NCBI GenBank assembly: GCA_030826915.1
Contig: JAUUDE010000010.1
Span: forward strand, 21,469-85,468
Reading direction: 5' to 3'
DNA: 64,000 nt
Source of the DNA: Thiomicrospira sp.
GTDB taxonomy: Bacteria > Pseudomonadota > Gammaproteobacteria > Thiomicrospirales > Thiomicrospiraceae
Shown piece after piece: positions 22,723 to 32,440 of this stretch (positions within the stretch are counted from its first letter, which is position 1; the number at the start of each line of letters is the position of its first letter). Below the pieces are notes generated by a model. It ran no database searches, was not told where the DNA came from, and saw only the letters and a program-made list of their open reading frames with translations. A program made the translations under genes and the position numbers.

Positions 22723-22905
22723 GATTCACTCCAACATTTTAAAACGGTTATAAGATACAATAAGCAGCATTCTAACACCTAGGTTAAACAGAGCTAAAGA
22801 GTTTATAAGTGAATTTTAAGGATATGTGTCATATTCTTGCGATTCACTTAACGGTTAGCGATTGTTTTAACCTAAAATCCAATATGACGACACGGCAGGA
22901 AGACT

Positions 22906-24282
22906 ATGAGCCTACAAATTTTCAATACCGAAACACGCAAAAAAGAGTTATTTACCCCGATAGATCCAGGCAAAGTGGGTATGTATGTTTGTGGTGTAAC
23001 GGTGTATGACTTATGTCATATTGGCCACGCACGAGTTATGGTGGTGTTTGATACAGTGGTGCGTCATTTAAGAGCGTTGGGCTATGACGTTACTTACGTA
23101 AGAAATATCACTGATATTGATGACAAAATCATCAAACGTGCTCTGGAAAACAATGAATCAATTCAATCTTTAACAGAAAGAATGATTAAAGAGATGCACG
23201 CTGATGAAGCGGCAATGAATGTATTGCGGCCCGATATTGAGCCTAAAGCTACAGAGTATATGGACGATATTCGTCATATGATTGAAACTCTAATTGCAAA
23301 GGGCTTCGCTTATCCAGCTGCGAATGGTGATGTTTATTTTAAAGTAAAGTCGTTTGATGAGTACGGGCGTTTATCAGGCAAAAATATCGATGATTTAGAA
23401 TCAGGCGCACGTGTTGATGTGAATGAAGTAAAGCAAGATCCATTGGATTTTGTGCTTTGGAAGGCCTCTAAAGAAAATGAACCAAGTTGGAACTCTGCTT
23501 GGGGAGAAGGGCGACCAGGCTGGCATATTGAGTGTTCAGCTATGTCAACGAAGTGTTTAGGGAATCATTTTGATATTCACGGTGGCGGTATGGATTTATC
23601 GTTCCCACACCATGAAAATGAAATTGCACAGTCAGAGTGTGCTACTGGTGAGCATTACGTAAATACTTGGATGCATTGTGGATTTGTAAGAATCGACGAT
23701 GAAAAAATGTCTAAGTCTTTAAATAATTTTTTTACGATTCGTGAGGTGTTAAAGGTTTATCACCCAGAAGTGATACGTTATTTCCTGTTATCCAGTCACT
23801 ATCGAAGCCCAGTTAATTATTCTGAAGAGAATTTAAATGTGGCTAAAGCAAGTGTAGGGCGTTTGTATTCAGCACTTGAAAGTGTTTCTGTGACAGCAGA
23901 TACCGAGATTACTCAAGATACGAGTTATGAAAACGAGTTTATGGCGGTAATGAATGATGATTTTAATACTCCAAAAGCAATTGCAGTCCTATTTGAATTA
24001 GCGAAAGAAGTGAATAAGAGTAAAGATGCAGGCCTGGCGGCATTGTTGATTAAGTTAGCCAACCAAATTGGTTTGTTAGAGCAAAGCGCCGAAAGTTTCT
24101 TTAAATCGCAACCTAGTGACTCTGAATTAACGGATGAAATGATTGCTGAATTGATAGAAGAAAGAAAAACGGCAAGAACAGAAAAAAACTTTGCTCGCTC
24201 AGATGAAATTAGAGATTTATTGAGTGAACAGGGTATTGAATTATTAGATAGTGCAGAAGGTACTACTTGGAGAAGAGTGTAA
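22906..24282 (+). CDS. cysS: Cysteinyl-tRNA synthetase
   Basis: [42 protein letters not shown]. Confidence 0.98.
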   Translation: MSLQIFNTETRKKELFTPIDPGKVGMYVCGVTVYDLCHIGHARVMVVFDTVVRHLRALGYDVTYVRNITDIDDKIIKRALENNESIQSLTERMIKEMHADEAAMNVLRPDIEPKATEYMDDIRHMIETLIAKGFAYPAANGDVYFKVKSFDEYGRLSGKNIDDLESGARVDVNEVKQDPLDFVLWKASKENEPSWNSAWGEGRPGWHIECSAMSTKCLGNHFDIHGGGMDLSFPHHENEIAQSECATGEHYVNTWMHCGFVRIDDEKMSKSLNNFFTIREVLKVYHPEVIRYFLLSSHYRSPVNYSEENLNVAKASVGRLYSALESVSVTADTEITQDTSYENEFMAVMNDDFNTPKAIAVLFELAKEVNKSKDAGLAALLIKLANQIGLLEQSAESFFKSQPSDSELTDEMIAELIEERKTARTEKNFARSDEIRDLLSEQGIELLDSAEGTTWRRV

Positions 24283-24441
24283 TATTTGAATTTTATAGAT
24301 GGTTTGTATAAGCCCTGTATATCGGGGTTTTAGCCAGTATTTTGGCCGAAATAGAATAACCATATAAAAAATAAGTATTTAAATCATTTGCTTAAAAGTG
24401 CTTATGAGTTTTAGTTATACTAAATAAGTGTTTTCTTATAT

Positions 24442-24470
24442 TTGACGTAATAAGAATATTCTTATATAAT
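24442..24470 (+). promoter_or_regulatory. Near-consensus sigma70 promoter (TTGACG-17-TATAAT) with a 16-bp palindrome in the spacer
   Basis: TTGACG 24442-24447, TATAAT 24465-24470, palindrome ATAAGAATATTCTTAT 24450-24465. Confidence 0.75.
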
Positions 24471-24476
24471 TATTTC

Positions 24477-24566
24477 ATTCATGTTTCTTCATGAGTATCC
24501 TCCTCTGATTATTTCTATTGAGATAATGTATTTGAAAACCGAGTTTAATAACTCGGTTTTTTTTTG
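24477..24566 (+). ncRNA. Candidate small RNA
   Basis: Promoter 7 bp upstream; hairpins UCAUG/CAUGA and AUUAUUUC/GAGAUAAU; single-stranded UCCUCCUCU; terminator CCGAGTT-TAAT-AACTCGG-T9; no convincing ORF. Confidence 0.62.
24535..24566 (+). terminator. Rho-independent terminator
   Basis: AAAACCGAGTTTAATAACTCGGTTTTTTTTTG. Confidence 0.9.
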
Positions 24567-24709
24567 TCTTGCAGTTTATTCTAGTGATAAATTGTATGCC
24601 ATAGCCTCGACATTCAGCGACATACATAACCAGGTTCTATTTTAGCTGCAGGCTGCTTGTGCTATGCAGCTAATATTTAAAGACTGAATTCTAAATACGT
24701 TATAGGGTT

Positions 24710-26743
24710 TTATGGGTGTTTTGGATCTGTTTTTTTGATTTTATTACTACTTCCAATAGGCGGCATAACATCCGCTAGGCGATCGTATTTTTTATTCATG
24801 ATAGACTTAAAAATTGTGGTGTACTCTAAAACGGCTTTAACATAGGCTCGGGTTTCGGTAAAAGGAATAGAATCTACCCATTGATCAGCAGCAATTGAGC
24901 CTTGCTTTGGTATCCATCTATCTACACGATTAGGGCCTGCATTATAAGAAGCGGTCGCCAGCACTTTATTTCCAGCATATTTATCATTTAAATAACTCAA
25001 ATAAGCACTGCCTAACTCAATATTGTTTTTGGCTTTAGAAAGATCGTTGTAAGAGACTTTTTTAACTCCAATCTTATTACCAATATATGTTGCTGTTTTT
25101 GGCATAAGTTGCATTAAACCCACCGCACCTACGGGTGATTTTACATCTTCCGAGAAGGCACTTTCACGACGCATAATTCCATAAATCCATGCAGGATCTA
25201 TTTTATTTTTATCGGCGTTTTGCATAACAGGGCCTTTATGCGGTGTTGGAAAACGTAAATCTAAATCATGCCATTTCTTGGCTTTTGCCAAACTACGAAT
25301 AGATTGAGAATATTGCTCCCACTGATTCGCCAAAATGGCAATGGCTTGCAGTTCATCTCTATTGACCCGTTTTAATAACTGATACCATTCGCGTTTAGCG
25401 CTTAACGGCCAATCAATAGCCATTAGTTCTTGAATACGCTGTAATTCAGGGTATTTCTTAATAAGGTATTTTGTATTGCGTTTTATTACAGGATTGGGGT
25501 TAAATTGATATGGTTTGTTTAATCTATCTGCTGCTAAAAATGCATAGTAATTGCGTTGTTTAGCCAGCTTTTTGTATAGGTCATTCGCCTCATTTTCTTG
25601 CTTGGTGGCTTCAAGCCCTCGTGCTTGCCAGTAAAGCCATTGTTTGTCTCTTTGCATCTCTGTAGGCATAAGTTCAATTGTTTCCAATAAGGTCGCCCAA
25701 TCCGAGTTTTTTAAAGCAACTTGTGCCTGCCAGCGTAAGCTATCCTTGGTTTTAGCCTTAGTGCCATTGACTTCATTTAAAAAACCTCTCGCTTGAGGTG
25801 CATACCTATAAGCGGTTCTTAAGGCGACTTTACGTTTTAACACCTCATACTGATCTTTGTTTAGTCCGTACTGTTTATAAAAACGATTTAAACTTTTGTG
25901 TGCAAGTTTTGGGTTTTTAGAGGCAAGTAAACGAACCCCTTGCGTAAAGATTTTCTTTTTGATGCTTGAAGAGAGGGTTTTAGGCAAGGCTTTAGAAACT
26001 AGACTTGGTTTTTTATAAACTTTCATCCAATAACTAAACATGGCTTTTTCTTTTACAGAAAGGTCTTTGCTTAGCTTTGTAGCTAATTTAGTTTTACGTT
26101 TAAGCATGGCCAACTCTATTCTTGTCCAGAGCATAGAGCCAGTGAGTTTTTTGTTATCACGGATGAGTTTGTCTAGAGGTTTGCAGGCTGAACTTAAATT
26201 TGTATTACTTTGCCAAATTGGTTTAGCCAACTTGAGTGCTTTGCTAAGTTGCTTGCGATTAGCCAGTGCCTGAATGTAATAACACTGCATATTTTGACTT
26301 TTTTGCGGCGTATAATTTTTAAGAAAAGTGGTCCACTTTTTTTGTCCAGCCAAACTAACAAGCCATTTGGTGTAAAGCTTGTCGCCAAGATAATTATCTT
26401 TGTTATTCTTAATAAAGGCTTTAATTTGTTTGAATGGTGTAGATTTTAGATTCAAACGGTTGTCGTGGTACTCGAGGTACACATATAAAGGGTAGTTCTT
26501 TAGCTTTTTTTTATATTTTGCTATGGCTTTGCGGTCGTGGCGTTTTATGGCTTTGTAGGCCGCAAGGTAGTCTTTTTGATTGGCCGTAAGTTCAGGGTTG
26601 CTTGCTTGGACAGAAGGGGGTAATAGTATTGATAAAAAAAGTACACTAGTGAACACAATGTTAGCTAATGTGTTGGAAGGTTTAAAAATAGCAAAGCTTG
26701 TTTGCGTTATTAATCTTGCTGATGTAAGGCTGTTCTTTATCAA
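24710..26743 (-). CDS. slt: Soluble lytic murein transglycosylase
   Basis: Superhelical N-terminal region, GIMRRESAFSEDVKSPVGAVGLMQLMPKTA catalytic domain. Confidence 0.95.
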   Translation of the reverse strand: MIKNSLTSARLITQTSFAIFKPSNTLANIVFTSVLFLSILLPPSVQASNPELTANQKDYLAAYKAIKRHDRKAIAKYKKKLKNYPLYVYLEYHDNRLNLKSTPFKQIKAFIKNNKDNYLGDKLYTKWLVSLAGQKKWTTFLKNYTPQKSQNMQCYYIQALANRKQLSKALKLAKPIWQSNTNLSSACKPLDKLIRDNKKLTGSMLWTRIELAMLKRKTKLATKLSKDLSVKEKAMFSYWMKVYKKPSLVSKALPKTLSSSIKKKIFTQGVRLLASKNPKLAHKSLNRFYKQYGLNKDQYEVLKRKVALRTAYRYAPQARGFLNEVNGTKAKTKDSLRWQAQVALKNSDWATLLETIELMPTEMQRDKQWLYWQARGLEATKQENEANDLYKKLAKQRNYYAFLAADRLNKPYQFNPNPVIKRNTKYLIKKYPELQRIQELMAIDWPLSAKREWYQLLKRVNRDELQAIAILANQWEQYSQSIRSLAKAKKWHDLDLRFPTPHKGPVMQNADKNKIDPAWIYGIMRRESAFSEDVKSPVGAVGLMQLMPKTATYIGNKIGVKKVSYNDLSKAKNNIELGSAYLSYLNDKYAGNKVLATASYNAGPNRVDRWIPKQGSIAADQWVDSIPFTETRAYVKAVLEYTTIFKSIMNKKYDRLADVMPPIGSSNKIKKTDPKHP

Positions 26744-26828
26744 AATATCTGTCCAAAATACTTACTATCTTAATTTGAGAGTTATTGTAAATGGTTTAAG
26801 AATTTGAATAGTTACAAATTAAGTATTT

Positions 26829-28619
26829 TTACGATTCTAGTGGTATTTGAAGTATTTGGCCTGGTTTTAACAAACTTTTAAGCGATAGATTGTTATGTTT
26901 TGCCAGTTGCTTAGCTGAAACTTGATTAGCTTTTGCGATGTTCCATAAATTATCACCGCTTTTAACAATATATTTTGTGGCTGCTGAGTTTGCCCATATG
27001 GTAAGAACCATGCCTGGTTGAAGTGTTTTTTTAAGAGAAATCGAATTCCACCGAGCAATCTGTTTACTGGTTACTTTATACTTTTGAGAAAGGCTCCATA
27101 AACTTTCACCCGTTTGCAAAGTATGCTTAATTTTTTGACCATATTGGTCATTAAAAATGGCTAATTTTTGCCCCTGTTTTAATGGCGTTTTAACAGAAAT
27201 GTTGTTCCATTTTGATAACTCTGTCAGCGTCACATTATAGTGTTTTGCAATATTCCATAAAGAATCTCCAGCCTTAACCGTATGAGTGTGCTGATTGCGT
27301 TTTGAACTCTGACTTAACTTGCCTTTAGATGCTGCCTTTTTGCTTGTTACAGCATTGCTTTTATTTGTTTGCAGCGCAACTAAGGTCGCTTTGTCGGCAG
27401 GGATTGGAATTAACAAGGTTTTCCCTGCACGAATTTTAGAGTTTTTCATACCATTGAGTTTTTTGATGGCTTTTGATGACGTTTTATATTTCTGAGCAAT
27501 AACGCCAAGGCTATCACCTGGCATGATTTTATGTTTTTGCCAGTGAATATTAAATATTTCTTTGTTGTTTTTTAAGCTAATAGAAAAAGCATCTGCCTTT
27601 TCTGTAGGCAATAACAAATGAAACGGGCCATTTGGAGGGGTTGCGGGTTGATGATAAGCCGGGTTTAAAATGTCGAGTAAAGATTTAGGGGTGTCAGCAA
27701 GTTTCGCTACTTGGCTTAATGAGACTTGTCTGTTAAGTGCCACTTGCGTAAAAAAAGGACTGTTCTTTATAGGTTGAAGCTCAATATTAAATTGACTGGC
27801 GTCATCAACCAAGTGAGAAACCGCTAAGAGTTTGGGAACGTAATTTTGCGTTTCTTTAGGCAGGTAGCGACGAATTTCCCAATAGTTTGGTTGGTAATCT
27901 TTAATGTTAGCGTCATTTTTGTGTTTTTTTCGATACTGTTTTTGTGCTCTGTAAATTGTGCCTAAGCCTGCATTGTATGAAGCTAAGGCAAGTAACCAGT
28001 CATTGTTATTCAGTTTGTAGAGTCTTTCTAAATAATCTAAAGCGGCTTGAGTGCTTTTTACAACATCTTTACGTCCGTCATACCACCAGTTTCTTTTTAA
28101 ATCGTAGATGTCACCTGTACTTGGAATGAATTGCCATAAACCTACCGCTTTTTGACTGGAATGAGCACGCGGGCGAAAACCACTTTCTATAATTGGTAGC
28201 AACGCAATTTCATAAGGCATGCTACGTTGTTTAACTTCAGTAACGATGTGGTACAAGTAAGGTTCTGCACGTTGAGACACTTTCTTTAGATGGGTTTTAC
28301 GTTTTTTATAAAACTCTAAATAATTGTCGTATTGACCTTGATATTGATCGGCTAAATGAAACTTTTTACGCATCTCATCCCAAACAATATCGTGATGTTG
28401 TTCAACATGAATATCTACATTTATTTTGTCAGGTGTGATATCCGGTGAGCCTGTTTTAGAATGGTTGTTTTGGCTGCTGATTACGTTAGAATTTTTTTTA
28501 CTATCCGTTTTAACATTTTGATTTATAACACAACCTGATAATAAAATTGAGAGTGATGTAAAACTAAAAATGGCTAAGTTTTTTGTCGATGAATGAATTT
28601 TTTGTTTCAAGTTTGGCAT
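26829..28619 (-). CDS. mltD: Membrane-bound lytic transglycosylase D-like lipoprotein with several LysM domains (start could be 28667)
   Basis: Lipobox LLSGC; LLPIIESGFRPRAHSSQKAVGLWQFIPSTG; HTVKAGDSLWNIAKHYNVT and related LysM repeats. Confidence 0.94.
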   Translation of the reverse strand: MPNLKQKIHSSTKNLAIFSFTSLSILLSGCVINQNVKTDSKKNSNVISSQNNHSKTGSPDITPDKINVDIHVEQHHDIVWDEMRKKFHLADQYQGQYDNYLEFYKKRKTHLKKVSQRAEPYLYHIVTEVKQRSMPYEIALLPIIESGFRPRAHSSQKAVGLWQFIPSTGDIYDLKRNWWYDGRKDVVKSTQAALDYLERLYKLNNNDWLLALASYNAGLGTIYRAQKQYRKKHKNDANIKDYQPNYWEIRRYLPKETQNYVPKLLAVSHLVDDASQFNIELQPIKNSPFFTQVALNRQVSLSQVAKLADTPKSLLDILNPAYHQPATPPNGPFHLLLPTEKADAFSISLKNNKEIFNIHWQKHKIMPGDSLGVIAQKYKTSSKAIKKLNGMKNSKIRAGKTLLIPIPADKATLVALQTNKSNAVTSKKAASKGKLSQSSKRNQHTHTVKAGDSLWNIAKHYNVTLTELSKWNNISVKTPLKQGQKLAIFNDQYGQKIKHTLQTGESLWSLSQKYKVTSKQIARWNSISLKKTLQPGMVLTIWANSAATKYIVKSGDNLWNIAKANQVSAKQLAKHNNLSLKSLLKPGQILQIPLES

Positions 28620-28666
28620 CTGTTTTTTTTGTTTAAATAAGGTTTTACTGACGATTAAATTTGGCA

Positions 28667-29443
28667 TTAATGGCTTTTATCAAACTGATCTTTCCAAGAT
28701 CGGAGTTCAGCAAATAAACTGCTAGCTGAATTGCTAGCGCCGCGTTTTATTAATTCTGCTTTTAAAGCAGGGGTGTCAAAACGTAAAAATGGATTGGTTA
28801 GCTTCTCTTCACCAAGCGTCGATTGTGGTCCTTGGTGGATAGCAGGATAATGAATATCCGTTTTGTCTATACGTTGCTGTAATTGTATGTTTTCAGGTTC
28901 TGCTAGTTTTGCAAAAGCTAAATTGGTGTTTGTGTATTCATGAGCGCAATAAAAGCCTAAGGTGTCTGGTAGCTGACGTAACTTTAATATCGAGCTGCTA
29001 AACTCTTCAACAGAACCACCTAAAATTCGACCACAACCTGCGGTAAATAATGTATCGCCACAAAATAGTGCTTCATCATTGTAGTAAGCAATATGGTCTT
29101 TAGTGTGGCCTGGGGTATCTAATACTTTTAGAGAAAAACGTTCGTTTAATTGCACAGAATCGTTTTCTTTGCATTTCACTTGAATGGTTGGGTGGTTACT
29201 TTTTTCGGGGCCATAGACGGTGCAATTTGGACAGTGCTCTTTGAGCGCTTCTACCCCATCAACATGATCAAAATGCTGATGTGTGATTAAAATGGCTTTT
29301 AATACAAGTTGATTGTTATTTAAGAACTCTATAATCTGTTCAGATTCGCCAGGGTCAACGACCCAAGCCTCTTTTTCATTATGGATAACCCAGATATAAT
29401 TGTCATATGTGCCAACAAGGGCGGGTAAGCCAACGATATTCAT
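28667..29443 (-). CDS. gloB: Hydroxyacylglutathione hydrolase (glyoxalase II)
   Basis: THQHFDHVDG, GCGRILGG, CAHEYTNTNLAFA. Confidence 0.95.
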   Translation of the reverse strand: MNIVGLPALVGTYDNYIWVIHNEKEAWVVDPGESEQIIEFLNNNQLVLKAILITHQHFDHVDGVEALKEHCPNCTVYGPEKSNHPTIQVKCKENDSVQLNERFSLKVLDTPGHTKDHIAYYNDEALFCGDTLFTAGCGRILGGSVEEFSSSILKLRQLPDTLGFYCAHEYTNTNLAFAKLAEPENIQLQQRIDKTDIHYPAIHQGPQSTLGEEKLTNPFLRFDTPALKAELIKRGASNSASSLFAELRSWKDQFDKSH

Positions 29444-29521
29444 AATAAGACAAAACAACCAATTGTTATAATTGCAAATAATTCTATCAAAAATACACGA
29501 TAAATACTGGGGAAAAGAGTT

Positions 29522-30310
29522 ATGAATCAGGGTTTTCAGCAGTTTTTAAAGCATTGGTTTAAAACTTCAGCAGGCCTGGCCATCTTTAACCAAGAAAAGC
29601 AGCTTATAGATAAATACATTGAGAACTTATTTGGTTATTTTTTAGTTCAACTTGGTTGTGTTTCAACAGAAAATTTGACCCAAAATAGCCGAATATCCTC
29701 TAAGTTACTGGTTGATGACACGGTTGCTCCTGATTTTGTTCAGCAAAAAGGTATTTATTGGGTTCAAGCTGAACTGCATTTTTTACCTATTGGGCAAGAT
29801 AAAGCCGATGTTGTTATCCTGCCGCATACCCTAGAAACTGTTGATGATCCTTATTATTTGCTGAGACGGGTTGATAATATGCTGTTGCCTGAAGGGCATA
29901 TTGTTTTAACAGGTTTTAACCCTATTGCCTGTATGCCTTTTAGACTAAAATATTTTTCTAAGTTAACGGGTTTTAAAAAAGCGAAATTCAGAAGAGCCAA
30001 TCGAATTAAAGAGTGGCTAGAAGTATTGGGTTACGATATTGAATACGTCGAATACAGTTCAGTTATGTGCTTTAGTCAAAATGAAAAGTATGCGTTTTGG
30101 GTTATGTTTATAGAAAAAGTAGAGCGTGGACTAAAGTGGATTGGTTTAGATTTTGGCAATGTCTATTGTTTAGTTGCCAAAAAACGAGTAGATTCCCCGA
30201 CTTTAGTGGGCTTAAAATGGCATCTACCAAGTTGGCAAGGTCTTAAAAACGGGGCTACAGCACCATCTAATAGAATTAAGACATATAAGAATCACAAAGA
30301 AAATCATTAG
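29522..30310 (+). CDS. SAM-dependent methyltransferase (YafS-like)
   Basis: VVILPHTLETVDDPYYLLRRVDNMLLPEGHIVLTGFNP; gloB/methyltransferase/rnhA/dnaQ neighbourhood. Confidence 0.85.
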   Translation: MNQGFQQFLKHWFKTSAGLAIFNQEKQLIDKYIENLFGYFLVQLGCVSTENLTQNSRISSKLLVDDTVAPDFVQQKGIYWVQAELHFLPIGQDKADVVILPHTLETVDDPYYLLRRVDNMLLPEGHIVLTGFNPIACMPFRLKYFSKLTGFKKAKFRRANRIKEWLEVLGYDIEYVEYSSVMCFSQNEKYAFWVMFIEKVERGLKWIGLDFGNVYCLVAKKRVDSPTLVGLKWHLPSWQGLKNGATAPSNRIKTYKNHKENH

Positions 30311-30469
30311 AGACCTTTGCACGAGTGGGCCGCAAAAGAAAAATATGGAAAAATTTGTCTGATTGAGGCGAAGAATGCAGCTAATAGCTAGCTATTAGCA
30401 AGGTTTTGAACGAAAGTCAGGCGAATTTTAACTATTTTTATTTGTGAATCCTCTCGTGTAAAGGTCTCA
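30310..30469. mobile_element. MITE-like element, family G, copy 2
   Basis: Same length and ends as 18327-18486; central perfect palindrome GCTAATAGCTAGCTATTAGC (30380-30399); flanking ATTA direct repeat. Confidence 0.85.
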
Positions 30470-30492
30470 ATTAGGGTAGTGAAGTAGAAATA

Positions 30493-30936
30493 ATGCAAGT
30501 AGTTAAAGCGTATACCGATGGTGGTTGCCGTGGTAATCCAGGCCCAGGTGGTTGGGGGGTATTATTGAAATATGGTAAACACCGTAAAGAATTAAAAGGT
30601 AATCAGGCTGATACCACTAATAACCAAATGGAGTTAATGGCGGCCATTCAAGCGTTTGAAGTCTTAAATAGGGCGAGCACTGTGCACATAACCACCGATT
30701 CACAATATGTAAAAAATGGCGTTACCAAATGGATGGCAGGTTGGAAAAAGAAGGGCTGGAAAACAGCGGCAAATCAACCGGTCAAAAATAAAGAATTGTG
30801 GCTGCGATTAGATGCCGCACTTCAACCGCATAGTGTCGAATGGTTTTGGGTAAAAGGTCACAGCGGTCATCCAGAAAATGAAAGGGTAGATGAGCTAGCC
30901 AATTTAGCAATAGATGAGTTGTTGGCTAAAAGGTAG
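30493..30936 (+). CDS. rnhA: Ribonuclease HI
   Basis: [58 protein letters not shown]. Confidence 0.98.
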   Translation: MQVVKAYTDGGCRGNPGPGGWGVLLKYGKHRKELKGNQADTTNNQMELMAAIQAFEVLNRASTVHITTDSQYVKNGVTKWMAGWKKKGWKTAANQPVKNKELWLRLDAALQPHSVEWFWVKGHSGHPENERVDELANLAIDELLAKR

Positions 30937-30956
30937 CCTTTTAGTATGTCATTGAT

Positions 30957-30986
30957 AAAAAAACGCCATTTAATGGCGTTTTCTGT
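30957..30986 (+). terminator. Intrinsic terminator after rnhA
   Basis: AAAAAAACGCCATTTAATGGCGTTTTCTG. Confidence 0.75.
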
Positions 30987-31035
30987 TTCTATTAGAGACC
31001 TTTATAGAGTAAATATCTCTATTCATTCAATTGTA

Positions 31036-31737
31036 CTACCAAGCTATATTCTCACCGATTTTTTTAGAAATCTCTTCGAGTTTTTTGTTGTGCAGCAAAA
31101 TTTCTGCATCATTGGCCTTTAGCACCTTTAAATCAGGCCTGTCGCTTCTAATTGTGGATGTATTATGCCCGCTGTTTTGTGTGTTTTGACTGTCCGCACT
31201 CAACATTAAGTCGGTTTGCCCACCTGTCATGGTCAAGTAAACATCGGCTAATATCTCGGAATCGAGTAAAGCCCCGTGCAATGTACGGTTAGAGTTATCA
31301 ATTCCTAAACGTTTACATAATGCATCTAATGAGTTTCTTTGCCCAGGGTAACTTTTACGCGCCATTTTGAGCGAGTCGGTAATCACACAATGGTCTTCAA
31401 TCTTTCCCCATTTATTGCCCGGTAATAACGAAAGTTCCTGGTTGATAAAGCCAACATCAAACGGTGCATTATGAATAATTAACTCTGAACCAGCGACATA
31501 CTCCATAAATTCGTCAGAAATTCGGGCAAAAACGGGTTTGTCTTTTAAGAACTCATCGGTAATACCATGAACCTCAATGGCCTCTTGAGGTACTGTGCGC
31601 TCTGGATAGATATATTGGTGGTAATTATTACCCGTTAAACGGCGTTTAGACATTTCAACCGCACCAATTTCAATGATTCTGTCGCCATTATGCGGTTCAA
31701 AACCTGTGGTTTCAGTATCTAAGATTATCTGACGCAT
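31036..31737 (-). CDS. dnaQ: DNA polymerase III epsilon subunit
   Basis: RQIILDTETTGFEPHNGDRIIEIGAVE, HNAPFDVGFIN, HGALLDSEILADVYLTMTGGQ. Confidence 0.97.
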   Translation of the reverse strand: MRQIILDTETTGFEPHNGDRIIEIGAVEMSKRRLTGNNYHQYIYPERTVPQEAIEVHGITDEFLKDKPVFARISDEFMEYVAGSELIIHNAPFDVGFINQELSLLPGNKWGKIEDHCVITDSLKMARKSYPGQRNSLDALCKRLGIDNSNRTLHGALLDSEILADVYLTMTGGQTDLMLSADSQNTQNSGHNTSTIRSDRPDLKVLKANDAEILLHNKKLEEISKKIGENIAW

Positions 31738-31804
31738 TGCTGTTCTCTTTACGGTAAAATATTGCACATTATTTTAAAGCAAAACAAATTCAAAAGGTTG
31801 AGTT

Positions 31805-32230
31805 ATGAGAATTAAAAAAGGCAGTCGCGTTACATTTCACTATGAACTACGTGATGATAAAGGCAATGTATTAGATTCAACATTTGGTGGCGAGCCTGTT
31901 ATTTACATTCAAGGTGAGGGTGAAATTATCGAAGGCCTAGAAGAATTTCTAGAAGGTGAAGAGCCTGGATTCGAAGCCAAAGTGACGATTCCTCCTGAAA
32001 AAGCGTACGGTGTAACCAATGACGATTTAATTGTTTTTGCCGGCCCAGAAAACTTTGAAGACAATGTCGAAGTTGAAGTTGGTTCATCAGTCGAAACCGA
32101 AGATCCAGAAGGTAATACGATTACTTTCCGTATTATTGAAGTGACAGAAGATAAAGTTTACCTAGACGGAAATCATCCTTTAGCGGACAAAACACTGGAT
32201 TACAAAGTAGAAGTGCTAGAAGTTCATTAA
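31805..32230 (+). CDS. FKBP-type peptidyl-prolyl isomerase (SlyD/FkpB-like)
   Basis: FHYELRDDKGNVLDSTFGGEP, IPPEKAYG, DGNHPLADKTL. Confidence 0.93.
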   Translation: MRIKKGSRVTFHYELRDDKGNVLDSTFGGEPVIYIQGEGEIIEGLEEFLEGEEPGFEAKVTIPPEKAYGVTNDDLIVFAGPENFEDNVEVEVGSSVETEDPEGNTITFRIIEVTEDKVYLDGNHPLADKTLDYKVEVLEVH

Positions 32231-32374
32231 AACAGCTAGATTGCCCTCTAACAGAACCATTTCTGCGTTAAAAATGGTCGAGTACTATTTGTACATTCTG
32301 TTATTTTTGTCTGATCTAACAAATTTTAGGTGCAATCTGAATCATTCTTTGGTTTAGGTGAAAAATTCGAAAAT

Positions 32375-32413
32375 AAAAAAAGCCCGATGAACTTTGTTCT
32401 ATCGGGCTTTTTC
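32375..32413. terminator. Bidirectional intrinsic terminator
   Basis: AAAAAAAGCCCGATGAACTTTGTTCTATCGGGCTTTTT. Confidence 0.85.
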
Positions 32414-32440
32414 GTTTATTAGATTTAACATATTTGTGTG

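Noticed and set aside
24481-24570. Small ORF starting ATG 24481 in the candidate sRNA
   Set aside because: No Shine-Dalgarno sequence, ATG only ~4 nt from predicted +1, and the reading frame runs through the terminator.
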